Position numbers and translations under genes: made by a program
The notes under the pieces: model-generated
Databases searched by the model: none
Seen by the model: only the letters and a program-made list of their open reading frames with translations
What the model was told of the DNA's origin: nothing
Shown: positions 7,197-14,917 of the stretch, one piece after another
How the letters are laid out: every line of letters starts with the position of its first letter
Position numbering within the stretch: position 1 is the stretch's first letter
NCBI GenBank assembly: GCA_022827025.1
Contig: JAJDTT010000076.1
Coordinates: 1-60,329 of the forward strand
Reading direction: 5' to 3'
DNA length: 60,329 nucleotides
Source of the DNA: Acidobacteriota bacterium
Lineage (GTDB): Bacteria; Acidobacteriota; UBA6911; RPQK01; JAJDTT01

Positions 7197-8483
7197 ATGG
7201 CAAGACTATTTCCCTTTCGAGGCTACCGTTACGACTCCCGCTTGATCCCGCGGTTGGACGATGTCGTCACCCAGCCCTACGACAAGATTTCTCCGGGCAT
7301 GCTCCGGCGCTATCTCCGGAAGGATCCCCGGAACATCGCCAGGGTCATCAAGAATCGGGACTATGCCGACGCGGCGCGGAATCTGGCCGATTGGATCGAG
7401 TCGGGGGTCATGCGGCGCGACGGGTCCCCGTCGTTCTACCCCTATCGGCAGGTCTTCGAGATCCAGGGCCAATCCCACGCCCGGCTGGGTTTCATCGGCC
7501 TGATCTCTCTGGACGAGGCGGACCTGGCCGTGCGCGGTCACGAAAGGGTGCTTCGCGGACCGCTCGAGGACCGTCTCAACCTGATTCGCCACACCGAGTC
7601 CAACGAGGGGCTCATCTTCATGCTCTATTCGGACGCCGAATTGTCCGTGGACCGGTTGCTCGCCCGATTCACCGAGTCCACGGAACCGGTGATCCAGGTC
7701 CATGACGAGTATGGGGTGAAGCACCAGTTGTGGCAGCTCACCCAGTCGGACCTCCAGGCGGATATGGCCGATGCGCTCATGAGGCACCGTCTCTACATCG
7801 CCGACGGTCATCACCGTTTCCAGACCTCGGTCGAATACCGCAACGAGTGTCTCGCCCAGGGCTGGCGAACCTCGGGTCCGGAGAGCTTCGACAAGCGGAT
7901 GATCGGGCTCTTCAACATGGAGAGCCCCGGACTCAAGGTCCTGGCGACGCATCGCGGGATCAAGAACGTGGACGAATCCCGGATCGGCCGCCTCCGGACC
8001 GGACTGGAGCCGTTCTTCCAGGTGGACGGCGTCTCCTCCGCGGAAGATCTGCCCTCGCTTCTGGAAGGTAACGGACACCGGGCGGGTCTCGTCCTCGGTG
8101 GTTCGGACCAGGCCTTTCTGCTCCGGCTCCGAGAAGGGTCTCCCTCGAACCCGTCCTTCATGCCGGCCATCCAGGGACCGGCCCGTTCATTGGACGTGAA
8201 TATTCTGCACGAGGGCATTCTGGACCCGCTTCTGGGGGTCGGCGCCGAGGAACTCTCCAGCCAGAACTACGTCGAGTATTTCCGGGATCCCGGCGAGCTG
8301 GTGGCAAAGGTCCGAAAGGGCGATCTCCAGGCCGGATTTCTGTTGAACGCGACTCGCTTGGGACAGGTCAGGGAAATCTCCGATCTGGGCCAGAAAATGC
8401 CTCAGAAATCCACCGATTTCTATCCCAAGCTGCTGACCGGACTGGTCCTGATGAAGATGGAGCTGGCGAGGGGTCCGGAGTAA
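7197..8483 (+). CDS. DUF1015 family protein
   Basis: The 428-residue protein matches the DUF1015 family. It opens LFPFRGYRYDSRLIPRLDDVVTQPYDKISP, a hallmark N-terminus. It also has the strongly conserved IADGHHRFQTSVEYRNE and a HTESNEGLIFMLY segment. These histidines are candidates for a metal or catalytic site, but the reaction is not established. The family is cytoplasmic and widespread. The gene stands alone, about 76 bp before the RNA methyltransferase. It seems to lack a ribosome binding site and has a -10 hexamer right at the start codon. Confidence 0.9.
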   Translation: MARLFPFRGYRYDSRLIPRLDDVVTQPYDKISPGMLRRYLRKDPRNIARVIKNRDYADAARNLADWIESGVMRRDGSPSFYPYRQVFEIQGQSHARLGFIGLISLDEADLAVRGHERVLRGPLEDRLNLIRHTESNEGLIFMLYSDAELSVDRLLARFTESTEPVIQVHDEYGVKHQLWQLTQSDLQADMADALMRHRLYIADGHHRFQTSVEYRNECLAQGWRTSGPESFDKRMIGLFNMESPGLKVLATHRGIKNVDESRIGRLRTGLEPFFQVDGVSSAEDLPSLLEGNGHRAGLVLGGSDQAFLLRLREGSPSNPSFMPAIQGPARSLDVNILHEGILDPLLGVGAEELSSQNYVEYFRDPGELVAKVRKGDLQAGFLLNATRLGQVREISDLGQKMPQKSTDFYPKLLTGLVLMKMELARGPE

Positions 8484-8559
8484 CTCGACTCCGGATTCGC
8501 CGCTGGGCCGGACGCGCATTCCGGCAAGGCTCCAGCCCGCAGTTTCCGCCGGGGACGCC

Positions 8560-9321
8560 ATGATCGAATCCGAGTTGGCCCGGCGCCTTTCCGTCGTCCT
8601 GGTCCGGACGCGAAACCCCGGCAACATCGGATCGGCGGCCCGCGCCATGGTCAACATGGGCCTCCGCCGCCTCAAGCTCGTCCGGCCGGCGGCGGAGTGG
8701 AGGGGGGAGGCCACGATGATGGCCTCGGGAGCCCTGGATCGGATGGACCCGATCCAGGTCCACACTTCGTTGGATGAATCGGTAGCGGGAGCTCAGGTAC
8801 TGGTGGGCACCACCTCCGGCCGGGAGCGGCGAACCCAGCAGCCGGTTTACACACCGCGCCGGATCGCCCCCCTTCTGAAGCGGCATGCCCGAACCCGGGA
8901 GGTGGCGCTTCTCTTCGGCCCCGAGAACCGGGGACTGACCGACCTCCAGCTTTCCCGCTGCCGTTACCTGGTGACGGTGCCGTCGAACGACGCATTCCCG
9001 GTGTTGAACCTGGCTCAGGCCGTCATGGTCCTCGCGTACGAGATCAACACTTGCGGGGAAGCGGATCGTCAAGTCCAACCCGGCCTCGTCACCCACGGCC
9101 AACGGGAACGAATGTTCCGTCACATGGAGCGCGTTCTGATCCGCATCGGGTTCCTGAGTTCGTCGAATCCGGACCACATCATGAAGGCGATTCGCCGGTT
9201 TCTGGGACGGGCGGACCTGTCCGAACGGGACATCCAAATTCTGAGAGGCATCTTCAGTCAAGTGGAGTGGTACGCGCGGCAGGGAGGCCGGCTTCCGCCC
9301 GATCAGGTGCGCAAACCGTGA
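8560..9321 (+). CDS. trmJ: tRNA 2'-O-methyltransferase of the TrmJ (SpoU/TrmH) family
   Basis: SPOUT-class RNA methyltransferase, 253 residues. It has the family motif 1 VRTRNPGNIGSAARAMVNMGL (about 15-35), motif 2 ALLFGPENRGLTDLQLSRC, and the knot-forming motif 3 VLNLAQAVMVLAYEI. TrmJ methylates the 2'-hydroxyl of nucleotide 32 in tRNAs using S-adenosylmethionine. The C-terminal extension of about 85 residues, with FLGRADLSERDIQILRGIFSQVEWYAR, is typical of TrmJ rather than TrmH or TrmL. GGGGA 5 bp upstream supports the ATG at 8560. Confidence 0.9.
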   Translation: MIESELARRLSVVLVRTRNPGNIGSAARAMVNMGLRRLKLVRPAAEWRGEATMMASGALDRMDPIQVHTSLDESVAGAQVLVGTTSGRERRTQQPVYTPRRIAPLLKRHARTREVALLFGPENRGLTDLQLSRCRYLVTVPSNDAFPVLNLAQAVMVLAYEINTCGEADRQVQPGLVTHGQRERMFRHMERVLIRIGFLSSSNPDHIMKAIRRFLGRADLSERDIQILRGIFSQVEWYARQGGRLPPDQVRKP

Positions 9322-9365
9322 CCCGGGACGGGGACCGATGCCGGACGGTGGTGATCTGTTCGCCG

Positions 9366-9668
9366 CTACCGTGCCAGCCTGCTCTTGAATTTATGTACCC
9401 GCCGCACCAATTCGCGAAACGCATGGGTGATGCTGGTGGAAGGGCTGTCGGCCGTTTCCCGGACCCGGATGGCCGTCTGGGGAACCACCAATACCAACAC
9501 CGTTTCGCACTGCCGTCCCCGAGGCAGCAACTCGACCACGACGCGCAGATCCAGATCGTGAGGCTTGAAGCTGGGCAGGAGCTTTCGGACCTTGGCGCTC
9601 TGTCTGCCGATCAGGCTCTGTAAGCCGGGATCCAACCGCAGACGGCGCCCCTGAACCTCGATCTTCAT
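9366..9668 (-). CDS. HPF/RaiA-like ribosome hibernation factor
   Basis: The 100-residue protein has the length and pattern of the short HPF/YfiA (S30AE) family. These proteins bind the decoding centre of idle ribosomes in stationary phase. It begins MKIEVQGRRLRLDPGLQSLI, has a central strand VVVELLPRGRQCETVLVLVV, and ends in a basic helix HAFRELVRRVHKFKSRL. The match is by pattern, and the sequence is divergent. It converges on the trmJ gene. A perfect TATAAT lies 13 bp upstream of the ATG, with AAAGG in the short leader. Confidence 0.75.
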   Translation of the reverse strand: MKIEVQGRRLRLDPGLQSLIGRQSAKVRKLLPSFKPHDLDLRVVVELLPRGRQCETVLVLVVPQTAIRVRETADSPSTSITHAFRELVRRVHKFKSRLAR

Positions 9669-9681
9669 GGAACCTTTACAA

Positions 9682-9687
9682 ATTATA
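9682..9687 (-). promoter_or_regulatory. -10 box (TATAAT) of the HPF-like gene
   Basis: A consensus TATAAT is read on the minus strand 13 bp before the start codon, followed by AAAGG and then the ATG. The -35 region at 17 bp spacing is poor. Confidence 0.5.
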
Positions 9688-9761
9688 CATGAAATTTCTA
9701 CCGGCTAACCCGCGACGTTCGACGAACACCAACTGACTTCCGGCGGGACGGCTTCCCGTTC

Positions 9762-9820
9762 GTAGGGGCGAAGAGGGCACCCGCAAGGGGCGCCCCTACG
9801 GAATTCGAATTCGAGGCTGG
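9762..9820. repeat. REP-like repeat, collapsed pair
   Basis: GTAGGGGCG runs directly into AAGAGGGCACCCGCAAGGGG and CGCCCCTACG, then the flank GAATTCGAATTCGAGGC. The two halves that are 60-100 bp apart in other copies are fused here. The rest of the 350-bp gap to 10020 holds only a weak TAGACT hexamer near 9976 and the GGAG of the next gene. Confidence 0.65.
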
Positions 9821-10019
9821 ACCCATTCCAATCTTCCGACCCGCATACTCTCCTGCTATCAATCACTTGAGGGGTCGCCGCCTGATTTACCGGGGAGCCT
9901 CCTGACTTCCGGGAGCCGCCTACGGAGTCGTATCGGACGCCCGCCGAACTCCCGTGGCGACTCCCGATACAGGCTGATAGACTCCGTTGTCCCGGACGCA
10001 ACATCGATGGAGTTGTGAA

Positions 10020-12821
10020 ATGTACAAATCGCTGACGGTATTGGTGTTCCTGACGGTGCTGGCCGGACCGGCTCTGGCCCGGGACGACTACGAGAGTTGG
10101 ATCACCCACTCCAGCTTCGAGGACTTCGCCTCCGGGCGGATCGCAGACGGCGGGACCAATCTCTACATCGCCCGTTCGGGACAGCTGGAGATGACCTACC
10201 GTTGGGACCTGAACAACGACGGCTACCTGGATCTCCTGGTGATCCAGGACCACAATCCGTTGGAGAACGTCGACGTTCTGGTCTATTGGGGCAAAAAGGG
10301 AGGGCCGGAATCGATACTGCCCCCGTTGCCCGGCCATCAGCCGCTGGCCCGGCTCTTGAGGCAGATCCGGATTCGCGACCAGGGGGTCACCCGGTTGCCC
10401 AGCGACGGAGGCGGACGTTCCCTGGTGGTGGACCTGAATCAGGACGGTTATCCGGAGCTGGTCTTCTGCAACTTCATTCACAACTACTCGGTTCACATGA
10501 TGGCCCTCATCTATTGGGGCAGTCCGGACGGCTACCAACGGGGCCATCGCACCGAGCTTCCCACGCTTTTGGCCGGAGGGTTGGCGGCGGGCGATTTCAA
10601 TGGAGACGGCTGGATCGATCTGGCCTTCTCCAACCGGGGGATCGAGGGGGGCGAACGTTTCGGTTTCGACCTTCACCTGGAATCCTACGTCTACTGGAAC
10701 GGGCCCCGGGGGTTTCGGAAAGAGGACCGCACCGTGCTGGCCACCACCAGCGCCGCCGACGTGGCGGCGGCGGACGTGAACCGGGACGGCTACTCCGATC
10801 TCCTCTTCGCCAACAACAATTCGAAGCACCAGAGCCTTGTCCTGTACCGGGGCGGGCCCGAAGGGTTCCAGGCGCCCGGGGAACAATGGCAGGCTGGAGA
10901 CGCCGTCGGAGCGACTTTGGCGGAGGTGTCCGGCGACCGGAATCCGGACCTGATCCTGGCTCACAAGGACGACCGGGTGACGATTCACAAGGGTACCGGC
11001 CGGGGAATCTCCCGCGAGACCTGGGTCGAGGTCCCGTCGCTGGGCGCGAAGGACAGCCGGGTGGGCGACCTGAACCGGGACGGCCATCCCGACCTGATCC
11101 TGCCCAACGAGCGTGGCGAAACGTCCTACATCTACTGGGGAGGACCGGAGGGATATTCTCCCGGCAGACGGCAGGAACTTCCCACGCTGACCGCCACCGA
11201 CGCCGCGCTGGCCGACTACAACGAAGACGGTTGGGTCGACCTGGCCTTTTCCAACAATCACGACGGCGCGACCCGCGACGTGGTCTCCTATCTCTACTGG
11301 AACGGTCCCGATGGATTCCACGCCGCCTACCGCCGTGAGCTCCAGGGCTTCGGTGCCGTGAGCCTGGCCGCCGGCGACATGGACCTGGACGGGCACCAGG
11401 ACCTGGCCCTCATCAACCAGAACAGCGGTTCGCACGACCCCATCGACTCGGTGGTCTACTGGGGCAACCCCAGGCATCACTACTCTCCCGCCGCCGCGAG
11501 CATCATTCCCGCCAAGGGAGGTTTGGCGACGACGGCCGACCTGAACCACGACGGCTGGGTCGATCTGATCTTTCCCGACGGCTCCATCTTCGGCGGCGGC
11601 TCCGATGGCTTCCGGTTGCAGACGAAGCTGGAGATGGAGCGGTCCAACGGAGTCACGGTCGGCGATCTGAACCGGGACGGTGACCTGGACCTGATCTATA
11701 TCGTCGGAGGCGCCCATCGGGAGCTGCCTCCGACGGCTCGAATCCTCTGGGGCGGCGAGAACGGCCACGACCCGTCGCGCCGGACCGATCTGAAGCTGGG
11801 AATCCGCATCGGACAGGCGGGCCGGGTCGCCGATTTCAACAAGGATGGAGCCCTGGATCTCATCTTCACCGACGTGGATTCGGGACACGTCGATCTCTTC
11901 TGGGGGAACCTCGCGTCAGGGTACAGCCAGGAGAACCATACGGTCCTGAAGATCCAACCCACGTCCAGTCCCGAGATCGCCGACCTGAACGGCGACGGCT
12001 GGCTGGATCTGATCTTCGGAGGGGGTTGGGACCCCACGCGGTTCGGACGCCCCACGCGTCAGGCGATTCTGGTCTGGGGGAGCCGGGACGGCTTCAGCTC
12101 GGACCGGATTACCGAGCTCGAGGCCTTCGACTCCCTGGAGCAGGCGGTGGCGGACCTGAATCGAGACGGGCACCTGGACATCGTCATGACCAACTACCAC
12201 GCCTACCACACGCGGACCCTGCCCGCCTTCATCTACTGGGGTGCGGACGGGGGCTCCTACAGCGAGTCGCGCCGCACCAGCCTGCCGGCGGAATCCTCCA
12301 GCGCCTTGACCGTCGCCGACATGAATCAGGACTCGTGGCTGGACCTGGTGGTCTTCAACCACCTGGAGAGGGGGGACCACTCGGTGGGCAGCAACATCTA
12401 TTGGGGAGGGGCGGACGGCTACTCCTACGAGCGGCGGCACTGGTTTCAGACCTTCGGACCCCACTTCGGCCGGCTCCGGGACGTGGGGAACATCTACGAC
12501 CGGCAACTGCGGGAGGAATACGTCTCCGCGATCCTGGAGGCGCCTGCCGGCAAGAGCCCCGGACGGCTCCGGTGGAAGGCCTTGACCCCCAATGGGACCG
12601 GCGTCCAATTCCAGGTTCGAAGCGCTTCGTCCCGGGCGGCGCTGGAATCGAGTCCATGGAGAGGGCCGGAGGGACCCGGCGGCACCTTCCAAGAATCGGG
12701 AGCGGCGTTGCGGCTGCCCGCGGAAGAGACCTGGTTCCAGTATCGGGCGATTCTGACGACTCCGGACGGCGGCAGCACGCCGGTGCTCCAGGAGGTCGCC
12801 ATCGACGTCGGACGCCAATAG
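10020..12821 (+). CDS. Secreted FG-GAP/VCBS-repeat beta-propeller protein
   Basis: The 933-residue protein has a signal peptide (MYKSLTVLVFLTVLAGPALA). About fourteen FG-GAP/VCBS-type repeats follow, each with a calcium-binding-like loop such as DLNNDGYLDLL, DFNGDGWIDLAF or DLNRDGHPDLIL, alternating with YWG-containing strands. This is enough for two seven-bladed propellers, or one large one. The last 130 residues lack repeats and look like a beta-sandwich. Such proteins act in adhesion or in recognising polysaccharide or protein outside the cell; no catalytic motif is visible. ATG 10020 is chosen over the longer frame because of GGAG 7 bp upstream and the signal peptide. Confidence 0.88.
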   Translation: MYKSLTVLVFLTVLAGPALARDDYESWITHSSFEDFASGRIADGGTNLYIARSGQLEMTYRWDLNNDGYLDLLVIQDHNPLENVDVLVYWGKKGGPESILPPLPGHQPLARLLRQIRIRDQGVTRLPSDGGGRSLVVDLNQDGYPELVFCNFIHNYSVHMMALIYWGSPDGYQRGHRTELPTLLAGGLAAGDFNGDGWIDLAFSNRGIEGGERFGFDLHLESYVYWNGPRGFRKEDRTVLATTSAADVAAADVNRDGYSDLLFANNNSKHQSLVLYRGGPEGFQAPGEQWQAGDAVGATLAEVSGDRNPDLILAHKDDRVTIHKGTGRGISRETWVEVPSLGAKDSRVGDLNRDGHPDLILPNERGETSYIYWGGPEGYSPGRRQELPTLTATDAALADYNEDGWVDLAFSNNHDGATRDVVSYLYWNGPDGFHAAYRRELQGFGAVSLAAGDMDLDGHQDLALINQNSGSHDPIDSVVYWGNPRHHYSPAAASIIPAKGGLATTADLNHDGWVDLIFPDGSIFGGGSDGFRLQTKLEMERSNGVTVGDLNRDGDLDLIYIVGGAHRELPPTARILWGGENGHDPSRRTDLKLGIRIGQAGRVADFNKDGALDLIFTDVDSGHVDLFWGNLASGYSQENHTVLKIQPTSSPEIADLNGDGWLDLIFGGGWDPTRFGRPTRQAILVWGSRDGFSSDRITELEAFDSLEQAVADLNRDGHLDIVMTNYHAYHTRTLPAFIYWGADGGSYSESRRTSLPAESSSALTVADMNQDSWLDLVVFNHLERGDHSVGSNIYWGGADGYSYERRHWFQTFGPHFGRLRDVGNIYDRQLREEYVSAILEAPAGKSPGRLRWKALTPNGTGVQFQVRSASSRAALESSPWRGPEGPGGTFQESGAALRLPAEETWFQYRAILTTPDGGSTPVLQEVAIDVGRQ

Positions 12822-12858
12822 GCGGTGGAGCGGGTTCCCCGGAAACGGACCCGTGTTT

Positions 12859-14760
12859 TCAATGCCAGGGAAAACTCAGAGTCGGCGGATTAGCATAGCG
12901 GCGCATGCTGATGGTCAGCTCCGCCCCCGCTCCCGGCGCCAGGCTGACGTGGAAATACCGGCCGCCCACCGTCCATTCCTGGTCGCCGATCCGGACTCCC
13001 AGACACTCGTGCTCCCCGTAGGACCCGGTCTGTAGGATCAACTTGCGTCCGTGGACCGGGTTCAGGTTGACCAGCACCAGACGAACGCTGTCCGGCTTCA
13101 GTTCCGTCACCAGGGAGCCCACGTCCGGAGGGATCCCGGCCCGTCTTCGCTCCGGATCGAAATAGCGGACCCGGGTGTGGGGGACGTAGATCTTTCCGTA
13201 CAGGTGGCCGCCCAGCATGAGCCGGATCAACTCGTAGGGAGCGGCCGGATTGAACCCCAGCGGCCAGTCTGCCAGCCGGGTGTCGGGTGTGGTGAGATCG
13301 TTGCGAATGCCCGCGACCTTCTCCCGGATGAAAGACAGCTCCCGGCGCAGCGCTTTTTCGGGATAGTCCGGGTCCTTGCCCTCCAGGAAGGCGATCCAGC
13401 CGGTCATGGGAATGTGTTCCAGGTCATCGCGGTTCATGGACCACAGGTAGACATCGATGAGCTCGTTCACGAAACGGTGCGAGCTCCAGTTGTACCAACC
13501 CGGTTCGCTGGTTTCCCGCTCCTCCCAATAGAGCTTGCCGTCGATGGTCGTGAAGATGGGCGGTTGCGTCTTGGGTCCCTTGACCCCGTAGTTGTTGGGA
13601 ACCTGGATCTCGCCGTCCACCACCTTCTTCTGGCTGTAGATGTTGGCCATCTGACGGCGCAGAACGTCCACGTATTTCTGGTCCCCCGTGATCATCAAGG
13701 CGTTTCCGAACCCCGGCCACATGCCCTTGGCGAACAGGTTCCGATGCGCCACCACCTTGTGCTCGGGCGACCAGGGCGAGAAGTCCCAGCCGTAGGTCCC
13801 GCCGAACCAGTTGCCGTCCGTCTCTCCTCCGATGCTCCCGTCCAGGCCGATGTTGGAGGGGATATTGCCGCCGTTCCTCTCCGTCCGCTCCTTCCACGCG
13901 TCCACGTATTCCACCAGCCATTTCTTGTATTTGTCTTCGTGCCCGATGGCGTAGGCGTTCAGGTGCAGTTGAGTCGCGATCAGATTCAAGGGGTGGTCGC
14001 CGGCGCTGTGCAGGTACTCGGCGCAGTGGGCCAGCATCTCGGGATAGGACTCTTCGGCGTCCAGCATCTCGTCGCGTCCGCCCGCGCTGTGCAGGATGTG
14101 GTACCGCCCCTTGAAGGGGTCGCCCACCCAGTCGTAGCGGGTCGCACGCCGGATCATGGCGCCCCGGCTGCCGTTCCAGATGCTGCGGATGACCTTGTGT
14201 TCGGGGTCGTAGTTGGGAGCATCCGGATCCTCGCCCATGTACATGCCGGCGAACCGGCGCATCCGGGTTTGGAAGGAACGGTCGCCGGGGTCCGAGAAAC
14301 CCTGGTTCATGAAGCCCTGCATGCCCTCGCCGGTGTGGTGCCAGTCGGACATGGGCAGGAATTCCTTGTAGTAGGCTCCCTCGGCGGCAATCGTGGTCTT
14401 GACGGTTTTCAGCTCCTTGTATTGGAGGAGGTGACCCTCGAGACCCTGCTTGTAGCGATTCAGCACCAGATCGGACGCCCCCAGCATGTGAAGCAGCGTC
14501 CAGTTGGCGTAGCACTCGATGGCATCGTCGGTGCCGTCCAGAGTGCCCCAACGCGGTGTGTGCAGCAGGTAACCCCGCTCGTCGTGGTAGGTCGTGTAGA
14601 ATTCCTCGACGGCCGCGGCGTTGGCGTCCAGAAGCTGCCGTTCCAGCAACGCCCAGGCCGGCGGCGGCATGGGAGTCGAGATCTCGATGCGGGTCCCGGC
14701 CTGTCCCTGGCCGGTCCAGGAGATCCAAAACAGGCAACAGAGAATACGAACCTTCTTCAT
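12859..14760 (-). CDS. Secreted protein of unknown function, possibly an alpha/alpha-toroid glycosidase or lyase
   Basis: The 633-residue protein carries a signal peptide (about residues 1-21, ending QGQAG). The body is rich in Trp, Tyr, His and Gly and is mostly helical. It has long repeated helix pairs such as ECYANWTLLHMLGASDLVLNRY and PEMLAHCAEYLHSAGDHPLNL, and a beta-rich C-terminal domain of about 120 residues. That layout recalls alpha/alpha-toroid carbohydrate-active enzymes with a C-terminal sandwich, but I cannot place it in a known family. Candidate acidic residues occur in GGETDGNWFGGTYGWDFSPW. TAGGAG 6 bp before the ATG supports the start. It converges on the FG-GAP gene and is divergent from the M6 protease gene. 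Confidence 0.7.
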   Translation of the reverse strand: MKKVRILCCLFWISWTGQGQAGTRIEISTPMPPPAWALLERQLLDANAAAVEEFYTTYHDERGYLLHTPRWGTLDGTDDAIECYANWTLLHMLGASDLVLNRYKQGLEGHLLQYKELKTVKTTIAAEGAYYKEFLPMSDWHHTGEGMQGFMNQGFSDPGDRSFQTRMRRFAGMYMGEDPDAPNYDPEHKVIRSIWNGSRGAMIRRATRYDWVGDPFKGRYHILHSAGGRDEMLDAEESYPEMLAHCAEYLHSAGDHPLNLIATQLHLNAYAIGHEDKYKKWLVEYVDAWKERTERNGGNIPSNIGLDGSIGGETDGNWFGGTYGWDFSPWSPEHKVVAHRNLFAKGMWPGFGNALMITGDQKYVDVLRRQMANIYSQKKVVDGEIQVPNNYGVKGPKTQPPIFTTIDGKLYWEERETSEPGWYNWSSHRFVNELIDVYLWSMNRDDLEHIPMTGWIAFLEGKDPDYPEKALRRELSFIREKVAGIRNDLTTPDTRLADWPLGFNPAAPYELIRLMLGGHLYGKIYVPHTRVRYFDPERRRAGIPPDVGSLVTELKPDSVRLVLVNLNPVHGRKLILQTGSYGEHECLGVRIGDQEWTVGGRYFHVSLAPGAGAELTISMRRYANPPTLSFPWH

Positions 14761-14917
14761 GGCAGACTCCTAGATTCCGTTTACGGTGCTGCGATTTCCG
14801 CCGAGATTAACAGTCCGTGGCGAAAGTCGCACGCGGCGCCGGTCAAATGCCGTGACGGCATTTTGCCCGGACTGCTACACTCCCCCTTCAACCGACCGAC
14901 ACCGTTTCGGAGGCGCC

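Noticed and set aside
9705-11888. A 727-codon minus-strand frame
   Set aside because: It is antisense to the FG-GAP gene, and its repeated Val-Gln-Val pattern mirrors the DxNxDG repeat. The sense strand has a signal peptide and a ribosome binding site.
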